This document shows, in pieces, positions 1 through 8,129 of a stretch of DNA of 37,052 bases. The notes beneath the pieces were generated by a model, which was not told the DNA's origin, did no database searches, and saw nothing but the letters and a program-made list of their open reading frames with translations. Source of the DNA: JANQTF01 sp036835375 (GTDB lineage Bacteria > Bacteroidota > Bacteroidia > J057). Position 1 is the stretch's first letter, and every line of letters begins with the position of its first letter. A program made the position numbers and the translations under genes. The stretch spans positions 1 to 37,052 of the forward strand of contig DAITMB010000043.1 of assembly GCA_036835375.1 (NCBI GenBank). The letters run 5' to 3'.

Positions 1-29
1 AAAGAAACGCTTTACAGCTTCACACGAGG

Positions 30-305
30 TTACACAATGGCGAGGATGTCTGACTCGCGCATCATGAGGTAATTGATTCCGTCAATGGTGATTTCAGTTC
101 CGGAGTATTTTCCGTACAAAACCGTATTGCCGACGGACACTGTGGTAGGCTCATCTTTTTTACCTGGGCCCACGGCGATAACGGTTCCACGCTGAGGCTT
201 TTCTTTTGCGGTGTCAGGGATGATGATACCGGAAGCTGTCTTGTCTTCGGCCGGCGCTGGTTCTACCAGTACGCGATCGGCCAACGGTTTGATGTTGATT
301 GCCAT
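30..305 (-). CDS. groES: Co-chaperonin GroES (Hsp10)
   Basis: This is the 10-kDa lid of the GroEL chaperonin, which caps the folding chamber in the cytoplasm in an ATP-dependent cycle. The 91-residue length is normal for the family. The N-terminus (IKPLADRVLVEP), the mobile-loop region (TASGIIIPDTAKEKPQ, about residues 23-38) and the central GTVIAVGPG and VLYGKYSGTEI stretches are all typical of GroES. The ATG at 303-305 is the only sensible start. GroEL normally follows groES in one operon and would lie just beyond the left edge of the window; only 29 bases remain after the stop, so this cannot be seen. The upstream DNA has no CIRCE element (TTAGCACTC-N9-GAGTGCTAA) but does carry repeated TGTCA-type blocks, annotated separately, which may be the heat-shock control site. 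Confidence 0.97.
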   Translation of the reverse strand: MAINIKPLADRVLVEPAPAEDKTASGIIIPDTAKEKPQRGTVIAVGPGKKDEPTTVSVGNTVLYGKYSGTEITIDGINYLMMRESDILAIV

Positions 306-388
306 ATAAGTTTGTCGCTTTTGCAGTGATGAATTAATTGTCTTAAAATGACTAATTCAATCACACCCAATCGAAATACGTGCCAAGG

Positions 389-454
389 CAAAATGACCTG
401 CCATTTTGTACCAAAGGCTGATATTCGTGTTTGTTCTGTCAGTTGATCTGTCAG
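389..454. promoter_or_regulatory. Repeat-rich region upstream of groES, candidate stress operator
   Basis: Two signals lie 84-149 bases upstream of the groES start. First, a perfect 7-bp inverted repeat, CAAAATG-N6-CATTTTG, at 389-408. Second, a tandem direct repeat of TCTGTCAG at 435-442 and 447-454, with starts 12 bases apart and followed by CTTGGCA. The recurring core is TGNCA. No CIRCE site is present, so an HrcA-type switch is not supported here. Assigning these repeats to heat-shock control is inference from their position before a chaperonin gene. The region between groES and the LacI gene (306-542) contains no convincing gene. Confidence 0.4.
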
Positions 455-542
455 CTTGGCATAAAAATCATCGAGAGGGAGGCTCCCTCTCGCGCACAAA
501 TGTCAGTACTGAAGGGACTTTTGAAGCGACCATCTATCATAT

Positions 543-1586
543 TCATTCGCCAATCTTTCTTAGGGAGGACCTCCGGATTTTGAGTTCTGTGCGGAGAATA
601 ATGGTCTCTGGACTTATTTCTTCCTCATCCTTGATGGCCGCGATTTCCTTAAGAAGTAGTTTGGCGGCAAGGGTCCCCATCTCTTCGCTTGGTTGGGCCA
701 CCGATGTCAATGGCGGATCGAGGATGGCAGCTATTTTCCAGTCGCTAAATCCCACGACTGCGACCTCGTTTGGAATGTGCTTGCCTGCGTTTCGCAAACT
801 CAAAATGGCTCCCAGAGCGACATTGTCCGTGACTGCAAAAACGCCATCGAACGGATCTCCAGCTTCTATGAGGGCCTGCGTGAAGTCGTGGCCTTCCTCT
901 AAGGTGATTTCTTGACAAGCTTTTACTAAGCATTCTTCAATGGGAAGAGCATGTTTTCTTAACGCAGCGATGTATCCTTCGTAGCGATTGCGGGAAGTAG
1001 AAGCGAGCAGTGGCCCACGAAAGTGAGCAATCCGGCGGCAACCCTGATCGATCATATGCTCAACCACTGAAAAGGCCCCATGATAGTCATCCACAACCAC
1101 CTTGGAAGAATCTGTGATGTCGCTTGGTACTTTGTCAAAAAACACGATGGGAATCCCCGACTGATTGAATTGGAGCAAGTGTTCGTATGACTTTGTGCCA
1201 TGTGCTACCGAGACCAACACCCCATCCACGCGGCTAGAAAATAGTGCCTCAGCATCCACCAGTTCTTTCTCATAGGACTCATCAGACTGCATCAGCATGA
1301 CCCGGTAATCGGCATCATATGCCACAGACATGATGCCTTTGATCACTGATGAAAAAAAATGATTGATAATGTCCGGCACAATGACGCCGATGACCTTTGA
1401 TTCTCTTTTTCGAAGGCCTGCTGCCATCGAATTAGGGCGATAGTTCCACTCCTTTGCCAAGTTGAGGACGCGAATCTTGGTGGAGTCACTGATGTCAGGA
1501 TAATCTTTGAGCGCTCTGGAGACGGTGGCTGTGCTAATTCCGAGCTCTTTGGCAAGGTCGGATAGGGTAATTTGTTTTTTGTTCAT
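543..1586 (-). CDS. LacI-family transcriptional regulator
   Basis: A 347-residue DNA-binding regulator of the LacI/PurR family. An N-terminal helix-turn-helix occupies about residues 5-50 (TLSDLAKELGIS, then TATVSRAL and the hinge-side YRPN). It is followed by a periplasmic-binding-protein-like effector domain (VIGVIVPDI, DGVLVS, GIPIVFFDK, DGVFAVTDNVALG, VAVVGFSDW). The ATG at 1584-1586 is preferred because it places the HTH at the N-terminus as in the family; an upstream in-frame ATG at 1668-1670 would add 28 residues unlike any LacI N-terminus. LacI regulators of Bacteroidota usually control a neighbouring sugar-use locus, but no such genes sit beside it: groES lies downstream and a response regulator upstream. 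A possible TonB/SusC-type receptor remnant in the upstream DNA may explain this orphan state. Effector unknown. Confidence 0.93.
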   Translation of the reverse strand: MNKKQITLSDLAKELGISTATVSRALKDYPDISDSTKIRVLNLAKEWNYRPNSMAAGLRKRESKVIGVIVPDIINHFFSSVIKGIMSVAYDADYRVMLMQSDESYEKELVDAEALFSSRVDGVLVSVAHGTKSYEHLLQFNQSGIPIVFFDKVPSDITDSSKVVVDDYHGAFSVVEHMIDQGCRRIAHFRGPLLASTSRNRYEGYIAALRKHALPIEECLVKACQEITLEEGHDFTQALIEAGDPFDGVFAVTDNVALGAILSLRNAGKHIPNEVAVVGFSDWKIAAILDPPLTSVAQPSEEMGTLAAKLLLKEIAAIKDEEEISPETIILRTELKIRRSSLRKIGE

Positions 1587-2083
1587 CGATCTTTTGGTCA
1601 AGCGCTTCAGACAGGGTTGAATAGTAGCTACACATATTAAGCAAGTTTTTTGTCTTCCGAAATGGTTCATTTGAACGATTTCGCCCTTTTCTTAGCGTAG
1701 CGCTAGAAATTTGGTTTTCATGTGCTAACAGGAAGTTAACGACTTAATCGTTCGCATTGACATGGAGCAAATTTCGGCATTCGTCCAGAATAGCTACTAC
1801 ATCAACAAAGCGAGTCTGATCAGTTTCGGATATTCAAGAATTACCCCAATCTGATACAAAGACACCAAGAGAGGTCAGTTCGCGAGGTGAAGGTTGGCTC
1901 TGCAACGAAAAATATCACCCACAGTCAGCGGACTAAAAAGATCGCTTGAAAGGACGGATGCCTTCATTGGACCAGAAAAGTCCAACAAACAGATTAAGTT
2001 CGAGCGCATGTATGGGGGAAGGTGATCGACTCGCAGACGGACTTCGATCTCGAATCAGTTCATGCAATCTTCACCCCGCCTTG
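1587..2083. other. 497-bp intergenic region between LacI and LytTR genes
   Basis: No intact gene is convincing. Open frames on either strand are short and lack family features. The one item of note is a stretch on the plus strand at about 1729-1949 that resembles the C-terminal part of a SusC/RagA-type outer-membrane receptor, listed separately as a possible pseudogene. The half nearest the LacI start should hold that gene's promoter, but I could not pick a clear -33/-7 pair. Confidence 0.5.
1729..1949 (+). pseudogene. Possible remnant of a TonB-dependent SusC/RagA-type receptor C-terminus
   Basis: Frame one, open from 1729 to a TGA at 1852-1854, includes ISAFVQNSYYINKASLISFG. This resembles the conserved pattern near the C-terminus of SusC/RagA receptors, where a phrase of the type 'FVQ-N-Y-I/L-L---SLGY' precedes the last beta-strands. 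A second frame overlapping it from 1848 to a TGA at 1947-1949 continues with NLIQRHQERSVREVKVGSAT, placed where family members have a basic 'LRV' strand. The upstream barrel is absent, the frame changes, and the true C-terminal strand is missing. The resemblance is judged by eye on about 60 residues and could be chance. A SusC gene beside a LacI regulator would fit sugar-locus logic. Confidence 0.25.
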
Positions 2084-2851
2084 CTATTCTGGGCTGGTTC
2101 CGCCCATTTTTGCCAAAAACTCCGACTTTCTTCGGGCCGATACATCTAGCACGGTACCATCTGTCAGCTCGACATAGCCGCCGCGGCCTCGGGTGTAGTT
2201 TTTGAGGAAATTGAGGTTGATGAGGTGAGATTGGTGAATGCGGAAGAAGTTGAATTCTGTGAGCATTTCATCATACTCCTTGATGGTGCGGGACACGAGA
2301 ATGCGGCGTCCGTCTTTGAGGAAAATGAAGGTATAATTGCGATCAGACTCGCAGCGGATGATGTCTTCGGGGTTGACCACTGTGAACCCATTGGTGGTAG
2401 GCAGCACAATGCGCTTGAATGGTGTTCCGATGTTGCGAATGTTGCGGATCAATGCCTGTAGCTGATCTGCTTTCCCATCACCGGGAGTAGCTTTTTGTTT
2501 TTCGACTACCCTCGCTACTGCTTGCTCCAGTTCCTCATTGTCGATGGGTTTGAGAAGATAATCAGTCGCCGCAAATTTGAACGCTCGCATGGCATATTGA
2601 TCGTAAGCCGTTGTGAAAATGACATCAAACTTCGGCGAATCCAACTTTTCCAACACCTGAAACCCATCCCCATCCGGGAGCTCAATGTCCAAAAATACGA
2701 GCGTGGGCTCTGTTTCTGTGATGATCTGAAGCGCCTCGGCTACCGTACCAGCCAGCCCCACGATTTCGACTCCTTCGCAGTATTCCTTCACCAATTCATG
2801 AAGGAGCTCTTGGCTATGTTTTTCGTCTTCTACAATTACGGCTTTGATCAT
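2084..2851 (-). CDS. LytTR-family two-component response regulator
   Basis: A 255-residue LytR/AlgR-type regulator. The N-terminal receiver domain (about residues 1-120) has the acidic pair E8-D9, the phosphoacceptor D55 in VFLDIELPDGDG, the switch threonines T80/T81 and K101 in LLKPID. A C-terminal LytTR DNA-binding domain follows (about 155-250; VVNPEDIIRCESDRNYT, FFRIHQSHLINLNFL). The ATG at 2849-2851 is preferred over the more distal start at 2944 because it begins MIKAVIVEDE, the normal receiver N-terminus. No LytS/YehU-type histidine kinase (His_kinase family) is adjacent, so the partner is probably encoded elsewhere. Upstream is the flippase gene on the same strand, about 190 bases away, so co-transcription is possible. 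Target genes are unknown. Confidence 0.95.
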   Translation of the reverse strand: MIKAVIVEDEKHSQELLHELVKEYCEGVEIVGLAGTVAEALQIITETEPTLVFLDIELPDGDGFQVLEKLDSPKFDVIFTTAYDQYAMRAFKFAATDYLLKPIDNEELEQAVARVVEKQKATPGDGKADQLQALIRNIRNIGTPFKRIVLPTTNGFTVVNPEDIIRCESDRNYTFIFLKDGRRILVSRTIKEYDEMLTEFNFFRIHQSHLINLNFLKNYTRGRGGYVELTDGTVLDVSARRKSEFLAKMGGTSPE

Positions 2852-3043
2852 TTCGGAAGGATGGATGGTGATAAAATGCAAGGCAAAAAATAGGGTTTTT
2901 CCGCCACTCAAACAAATCAGCTGTGCGAAGGACCTCCATGACAAACTCTTTTCCTTGGTCTGTGGATTCGCTCAGCAAGTCATGCAAATGCTAATCCTTT
3001 TTGAGACGTCGTTCATCATCTCATGGTTCATCTCTTTCATACA

Positions 3044-4534
3044 TCATGATCGATTGACAGGCTTTGGCAGGGGATATTTTACAGGAATCCACTTTTCCAG
3101 CGCTACCACGGTGCCAATGAGCAGCAGACAAATGCCTACTTTCATCCATGATGCCAGCCAAAAGCCGTCGCTGGGGCCGATCTCTTGATTGACAAGAAGA
3201 CCGCCGACAAATAGCGCTGTATATCCTAGCAACCTGCCTACGGGATAGGGCACGGGGTAGTGCCGTTGTCCTACGACATATACCATCACGCACATCACCG
3301 CGTAGCAGGCCAGGGTCGCCCAGGCGCTCGCCATGTAGCCGAAGTGAGGAATGCCGAAGTAGTTGATCGTCACGGTGATGATCGCACCTACTCCGGTAAA
3401 CAAGATGGCAAATCGCGTCTGCTTCGTGATTTTGAACCAAATAGAGAGGTTAATGTAGGCAGCGGAGAAGACGTATGCGGCCAGCAAAATAGGGATCACC
3501 TTGATGCCAGACCAGTAGGCCCTGTCCACGAAGCTTCGCTGTGTGAGGCCAAATAAGTCGAACGACACGATCTCCTGCGCAAAAGAGGCAATGAGCAAAA
3601 AGCCAGTCAAGGCCGCGAGCATGAAGTAGTGAAAAACTCGTGCAAAGGTCTTAGGAGAATCTTTTTGCGATTCTTCTTTGAAAAAGAAAGGCTCCGCAGC
3701 GTATCGAAATGCTTGTGTCGCCAGCGCGATGAGCATCGCGACTTTGTAATTCGCACCATAAATACCGTTGAGCGCTTCGCCGCTCTGCGCCACGCCATCC
3801 ATCCAGGTGCCATCTTCCCAGCGAAACGGGATCATGATGCGATCAAGCGTTTCGTTCATGATCCCGGCCACGCCAGCAATCATAATGAACCAGGCATAAT
3901 CCAGCATTCGCCGCAGCAGCCGAAAGTCAGGGCGAAGGCGAGTCGGGAGATTTTTCCAGAGCGCCATCCCCAGGCGGATCACTGAAGCAAGAAGATTAGA
4001 AATGAACACATACTCAATCCCCATTCGAAGCCAGTACACGAAGATCAAATTGGCCACGAGGGTCACGATGACATTGATGATTGTCACGCCCGCAAACCAC
4101 TTCACCCGCTCTTCTTGGCGAAGTTTCGCGAGGGGAAGGGCTGCCAGCACATCGAGGAAAATGATCGCAATCAGGTATAGTAAATAGGACTCTTGTCCAG
4201 CGTAGCCCATCCATGATGCGAGCAGGGGATGTAGCGCTGTGCTCAGCGCCACAAAGGTCAGCGAAAGAGATGCAACCCAGAAAAATGCTTGCCCATAAAT
4301 CTTTCGTGGGTCCTGCTGGTCTTGAAGAAAACGAAAGAAGGTCGTTTCCATCCCAAAAGTGAGCACCACATTCACCAAGGCGACATACGCGTAGAGATTG
4401 GTGTAAATCCCATATAACTCTGGCGGAAAAATCCCCGTGTAGAGCGGGGTGAATGCCACGTTGAGGAGACGTGAGAGGATCACACTGCTCCCGTAGATCG
4501 CCGTTTGGCCAGCCAGTTTTTTCAGAATGCTCAC
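3044..4534 (-). CDS. Polysaccharide biosynthesis flippase (MOP superfamily, Wzx-like)
   Basis: A 496-residue inner-membrane protein with roughly 12-14 hydrophobic helices spread over its length. It matches the polysaccharide-transport branch of the MOP exporter superfamily, which flips lipid-linked saccharides across the membrane. The N-terminal LAGQTAIYGSSVILSRLLN and VVLTFGMETTFFRFL segments are typical of this branch. The start is a GTG at 4532-4534, giving MSILKKLAG; no upstream ATG is better placed. No glycosyltransferase cluster surrounds it (the LytTR gene is downstream and a bestrophin gene upstream), so its substrate cannot be inferred. Stand-alone flippases of this kind are common in Bacteroidota. 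A lipid II flippase role is less likely because the N-terminus is not MurJ-like. Confidence 0.88.
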   Translation of the reverse strand: MSILKKLAGQTAIYGSSVILSRLLNVAFTPLYTGIFPPELYGIYTNLYAYVALVNVVLTFGMETTFFRFLQDQQDPRKIYGQAFFWVASLSLTFVALSTALHPLLASWMGYAGQESYLLYLIAIIFLDVLAALPLAKLRQEERVKWFAGVTIINVIVTLVANLIFVYWLRMGIEYVFISNLLASVIRLGMALWKNLPTRLRPDFRLLRRMLDYAWFIMIAGVAGIMNETLDRIMIPFRWEDGTWMDGVAQSGEALNGIYGANYKVAMLIALATQAFRYAAEPFFFKEESQKDSPKTFARVFHYFMLAALTGFLLIASFAQEIVSFDLFGLTQRSFVDRAYWSGIKVIPILLAAYVFSAAYINLSIWFKITKQTRFAILFTGVGAIITVTINYFGIPHFGYMASAWATLACYAVMCVMVYVVGQRHYPVPYPVGRLLGYTALFVGGLLVNQEIGPSDGFWLASWMKVGICLLLIGTVVALEKWIPVKYPLPKPVNRS

Positions 4535-4625
4535 AGACGTGAATTTGCAGGCAACTTAGTCAATCAAGGAGATTTGGAGGCGCAAAAAAGCGAATTCATC
4601 CAATGACTTGGCGTCGGTGCTCAGA

Positions 4626-5564
4626 TCAACTGATGACCATGTACTGCCCTTTTTCTTCTTCGACGCCTTCGAGCACCACATCGAGAATTTCGTGAACGTT
4701 TTTCTGGATTTTAACGGCTAAGTTATGAGTTGGCAGGTCATTGCAATCCAGGCCAAACGGCTCCTCAATCTCCACTGAAATGAACTCGATGCCAATGAGA
4801 ACATAGGCTACCAGCATCGAGAGCAGGATGGGGCCAAGCCAGGCATTCATCATGGATTCTAGCACAAAAGGCACCAGCACGATGTAGGAAATGACCAGAA
4901 GCTTGATGAAAAAATTATGGGCAAAGGGGATCGGCGTGGACTTGATGCGCTCGCAAGCACCCTGAATGTCAAGGAAAGATTGTGTCTCGGGCTTGAGCTG
5001 ATTGAGGTGAAATCCATCAATGACGCCCGATTGGTAGAGCTGTTCAATACGACGGTAGAGATCGCTTACGATTTTGTTTGGGACGTGGCTACGGCTCCGA
5101 ATCTGCTCGGGCGACTCGTCTGAGTACATTTCGATGAGGTGGTGGCTGTTTTTATCGCGGAGGTGATCACTGAGCGACAACACATAAGCCGAGATCCCTT
5201 TGGCAAAAAACACGCGATTGACACGATCTTCCGGGCTGATCATCCCGTTGATGAGCACTGCTAGGCCGCGCGTATGATTGACCAGCGCGCCCCATTGTTT
5301 GCGGCCTTCCCACCAGCGGTCATAGGCACTGTTGAGACGAAACACCATGAGCAATGACAACATCACCCCCAGCAGGGTGAAGATCCATGTGTCAAGGGTG
5401 AAGAGTTGGAGGTTGTGAAAGCGCTGGAACATCCGATCGCACAGGACCACACCAGTGGCAAACAAGCCCATCCACAGGACCATGCGTCCGGTGCGGCGAA
5501 TGACGTAGCTGGTGTGAAAGTGGGAAATGGCTTCCCACCAATTTTTCGAGTTGTAACTGATCAT
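4626..5564 (-). CDS. Bestrophin-family anion channel (UPF0187/YneE-like)
   Basis: A 312-residue membrane protein of the prokaryotic bestrophin family, whose members form pentameric ion channels. Visible family marks are the N-terminal SKNWWEAISHFHTSYVI, two hydrophobic segments (about residues 28-70), the signature SAYDRWWEGRKQWGALVNHT at about 79-98, and a C-terminal segment with two more helices (about 215-255) followed by EFISVEIEEPFG and DLPTH. The length matches bacterial members. It is on the same strand as the flippase, with about 90 bases between them. Ion selectivity (chloride or cation) cannot be deduced from sequence. The 250 bases upstream (5565-5814) contain no gene that I can support. 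Confidence 0.93.
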   Translation of the reverse strand: MISYNSKNWWEAISHFHTSYVIRRTGRMVLWMGLFATGVVLCDRMFQRFHNLQLFTLDTWIFTLLGVMLSLLMVFRLNSAYDRWWEGRKQWGALVNHTRGLAVLINGMISPEDRVNRVFFAKGISAYVLSLSDHLRDKNSHHLIEMYSDESPEQIRSRSHVPNKIVSDLYRRIEQLYQSGVIDGFHLNQLKPETQSFLDIQGACERIKSTPIPFAHNFFIKLLVISYIVLVPFVLESMMNAWLGPILLSMLVAYVLIGIEFISVEIEEPFGLDCNDLPTHNLAVKIQKNVHEILDVVLEGVEEEKGQYMVIS

Positions 5565-5814
5565 GAGTCAAAAATAAGTGACCAAGATCATCAGAAAAAA
5601 ATATTTCAGGACATTTCAACGGCGATGAGCCATCGTATCTAGTATCAAGGAGTCTTTTGTCCTGTAGCGAGTATTTCTCGGCGAAGCCCGTTTCCATTTT
5701 TTAACCCTTCGCCCCAGATCCCCTGAGCACCCAGCGAAACATCTCTGAGCAAAGGGAGGTTTATTTGACGAATTTGTATTTTCATTTTCCTCTCATTTCT
5801 AACTATTTCCCCTC

Positions 5815-6096
5815 ATGAAAGCTACTTGGAACGGTCATGTAATCGCAGAAAGCGATCAAACCATTGTCGTGGAAGGAAACCACTACTTTCCTGCCGATGC
5901 GTTAACAAGCTCTTATTTCCGCCCCAGTGAGCTGCATTCTGTGTGCCCCTGGAAAGGAACGGCCTCCTATTACCACATAGAAGTCGATGGTAAAGTCAAT
6001 GCGGATGCTGCCTGGTATTATCCTACAACGAGCGAAGCAGCCAAGAAAATCGAAGGGTACGTAGCCTTTTGGCGAGGCGTAACAGTCACAGAGTGA
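5815..6096 (+). CDS. DUF427-family protein
   Basis: A 93-residue soluble protein matching the DUF427 family across its whole length: MKATWNGHVIAES, the EGNHYFPADA turn, and the strongly conserved HSVCPWKGTASYY (about residues 42-54), then AAWYYPTTSEAAKKIEGYVAFW. The family folds as a small beta-rich domain; its biochemical role is not established and the NTP-transferase label found in databases is not functional evidence. The gene stands alone between the bestrophin gene (opposite strand) and the MbnP-like gene 110 bases downstream. The ATG is preceded by a CT-rich stretch rather than a Shine-Dalgarno, as for most genes here. Confidence 0.92.
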   Translation: MKATWNGHVIAESDQTIVVEGNHYFPADALTSSYFRPSELHSVCPWKGTASYYHIEVDGKVNADAAWYYPTTSEAAKKIEGYVAFWRGVTVTE

Positions 6097-6206
6097 GAGG
6101 GAACTTTCTCCTAAAGGATTGCGTTTTCTCATTGATTTTGGAGAAATAAATCCCGAAAATGGAGCATTGATCTGAAATCATTTTTTCATCAAACAACTCC
6201 AGAGAA

Positions 6207-7022
6207 ATGAAACAAATGCTAATGCTGAGCCTGTTACTGGCTCTCTTCTCCGCTTGTGATCGGGTAGATCCCCTTCCCACAGGCTTGATCGGTGTAGGTA
6301 TCAGGCCAGTCATTTCAGATGACCTCTTCATAGTTGGTAGTCCCTTCATGAATCCTGAGGGACGTGCTTTCCAATTCGACAATTTTCAGCTCTACGTTTC
6401 TGAGATCAAGCTTGTGCGCGAAGATGGAGAGGAATTTCTGGTAAATTCTGCCGGGCAAGAAGAGCCCGTGTGGCTATTTGACTTTGGAGACGGAAAGATT
6501 TACGGAACCAATTCTAGCCTCACCAATGATGGTACTTTGCGGACAGAAGCATTTGAAGTGCCTGCTGGAAGCTACCGGGGGATCAAGCTCAGCCTTGGCG
6601 TTCCCAAAAGTTTCAACCATTTGGATCCGGTGACCTACGCCACCATGCATCCTCTGAGCGAATTTCATGGAGCCTTTTGGACTTGGAACAGCGGCTACAT
6701 TTTCTTGAAAATTGACGGGAACATTGACGAAAGTCCCGAAGCTAATGGATTGTCTCTTGGCAAAGGATTGACGTATCACACGGGTCTCGATACGTTATTT
6801 AGAGAAATAAGCTTTTTGGACGGAGTACATACTTTCTCTGTGACAGAAGGGACCACCCCAGAGCGTTCGTTGGATTTCACCTTAGATGTGAACAAGTTGT
6901 TTTACCAAGGCGCTGATACCATTGACATGGTGAATCAGAACTTTACCCACACGACCAATAATTTTGGCCTTGCCGAGGCCATCACCCGTAATTTGAGTAC
7001 CCATGCCCTTCGCCTCGAATAA
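6207..7022 (+). CDS. MbnP-family copper-associated lipoprotein
   Basis: A 271-residue exported lipoprotein. A short Sec signal ends in the lipobox LFSAC (Cys17). The body resembles the MbnP family: an early 'FQLYVSEIKLV' strand, VWLFDFGDG, and the hallmark region FHGAFWTWNSGYIFLKIDG (about residues 152-170) with clustered tryptophans. In methanotrophs, MbnP has a tryptophan converted to kynurenine by its diheme partner MbnH, creating a copper site. The next gene overlaps this one by 20 bases and encodes a diheme peroxidase-like protein, which strongly supports the pairing. No methanobactin precursor or MbnB/MbnC gene is visible, so this is a stand-alone pair, probably for periplasmic copper handling (inference). 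Which tryptophan might be modified cannot be told. Confidence 0.78.
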   Translation: MKQMLMLSLLLALFSACDRVDPLPTGLIGVGIRPVISDDLFIVGSPFMNPEGRAFQFDNFQLYVSEIKLVREDGEEFLVNSAGQEEPVWLFDFGDGKIYGTNSSLTNDGTLRTEAFEVPAGSYRGIKLSLGVPKSFNHLDPVTYATMHPLSEFHGAFWTWNSGYIFLKIDGNIDESPEANGLSLGKGLTYHTGLDTLFREISFLDGVHTFSVTEGTTPERSLDFTLDVNKLFYQGADTIDMVNQNFTHTTNNFGLAEAITRNLSTHALRLE

Positions 7023-8082
7023 TTACCCCCTCAGGGCATTTTTCGCAGTCGTGATCCCCATGTGGATGTTCGCTTGCGACAAGACACCTCCCGTGCCGCC
7101 GATATCGGAGGACCTGCTGCCCATGAGCATAGAAGTGCCTGCCCATTTTCGGGAAATCGAAGTTCCTGCCAACAATCCCCTCACTCCTGCCAAAGTTGCC
7201 CTTGGCAAGCGGCTCTTCTACGATCCGATCTTGTCCAATGATCTGTCCATTTCGTGTGGTTCCTGCCACTTGCCCGACAAAGGGTTTTCGGATCCAAGAC
7301 GCTTCAGCGTCGGGCACGATGGCCTCAAGGGGACTCGCCAATCCATGGCGATCATGAACCTCGCTTATGCCAGAAACCTCTTTTGGGATGGGCGAGCGAC
7401 CTCCCTAGAAGAGCAGGTGATAGATCCGATTCTGAGCCATTTCGAAATGGCCAGCGACACAGCTACCGTGATGGCCCGCTTGGAAAGCGACCCCTATTAT
7501 GCCGAAGAATTCAAGCGCGTGTTTGCAACCACAACGCTAAGCTTCGATCAGGTAGAAAAAGTCATCGCCAGCTTTGAGCGCACACTTGTCAGCGCTAATT
7601 CTCGCTATGATCAGTTCATCGCTTCGGGCTTTGATAGCACAATATTCACCCCCAGCGAATTGCGAGGGTATAAGCTCTACTTCACGGAGGATATCAACAC
7701 CAAGCACGCGGAATGCTTTCATTGTCACGGCGGATTCAACATGGATGAACCCAGTGGTGCCTTCCTCAACAATGCCCTCGACGAGTTCTATGATGACCTG
7801 GGCAGGGGAGCGGTGACCAAGAACAACAGGGACATCAACAAATTCCGTGTTCCTTCTCTCCGCAATATCGAATACACAGCTCCCTACATGCACGATGGCC
7901 GTTTCCAGACCTTGGAAGAAGTGCTGGATCATTACGGCAAAGGCGGAGAAGCCACACAAATCAATCGCGACCCGCTGATCCAGAACATCAGCCTCACCGA
8001 AGAGGAAAAAGCCGATGTGATCGCATTCTTGAAAACATTGAGTGACCCCACTTTTATCAATAATCCTGCGCATCGACCCTAA
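7003..8082 (+). CDS. Diheme cytochrome c peroxidase / MbnH-like lipoprotein
   Basis: A 359-residue exported protein of the bacterial diheme cytochrome c peroxidase/MauG family. Two c-type heme-attachment motifs are visible: CGSCH (residues 85-89) and CFHCH (238-242). The region after the first has the family phrases DKGFSDPRRFSVG, FWDGRATSLEEQ and QVIDPI; the C-terminal part has FRVPSLRN and APYMHDGRFQTLEEVLDHY. The N-terminus is a signal with a probable lipobox (MFAC, Cys25), so it is likely membrane-anchored in the periplasm. The ATG at 7003 lies inside the MbnP-like gene, giving a 20-base overlap and likely translational coupling. Next to an MbnP, the best role is MbnH-like oxidation of its partner; a hydrogen peroxide-scavenging peroxidase is the alternative. 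Confidence 0.88.
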   Translation: MPFASNNYPLRAFFAVVIPMWMFACDKTPPVPPISEDLLPMSIEVPAHFREIEVPANNPLTPAKVALGKRLFYDPILSNDLSISCGSCHLPDKGFSDPRRFSVGHDGLKGTRQSMAIMNLAYARNLFWDGRATSLEEQVIDPILSHFEMASDTATVMARLESDPYYAEEFKRVFATTTLSFDQVEKVIASFERTLVSANSRYDQFIASGFDSTIFTPSELRGYKLYFTEDINTKHAECFHCHGGFNMDEPSGAFLNNALDEFYDDLGRGAVTKNNRDINKFRVPSLRNIEYTAPYMHDGRFQTLEEVLDHYGKGGEATQINRDPLIQNISLTEEEKADVIAFLKTLSDPTFINNPAHRP

Positions 8083-8129
8083 AAAAGTGCAAGCCATCCC
8101 GCCAGAAGAATTATCATAGACTGCACCTT

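Noticed and set aside
30..400. CIRCE operator before groES
   Set aside because: No TTAGCACTC-N9-GAGTGCTAA or close variant is present.
263..499. 78-residue open frame on the minus strand upstream of groES
   Set aside because: It overlaps the groES N-terminus and the repeat-rich upstream DNA, and shows no family resemblance.
1587..1670. Longer N-terminus of the LacI regulator from an upstream ATG
   Set aside because: The extra 28 residues are cysteine-rich and unlike any LacI N-terminus; the internal ATG puts the HTH at the proper place.
1946..2149. 67-residue open frame on the plus strand
   Set aside because: It runs into the antisense of the LytTR gene and has random composition.
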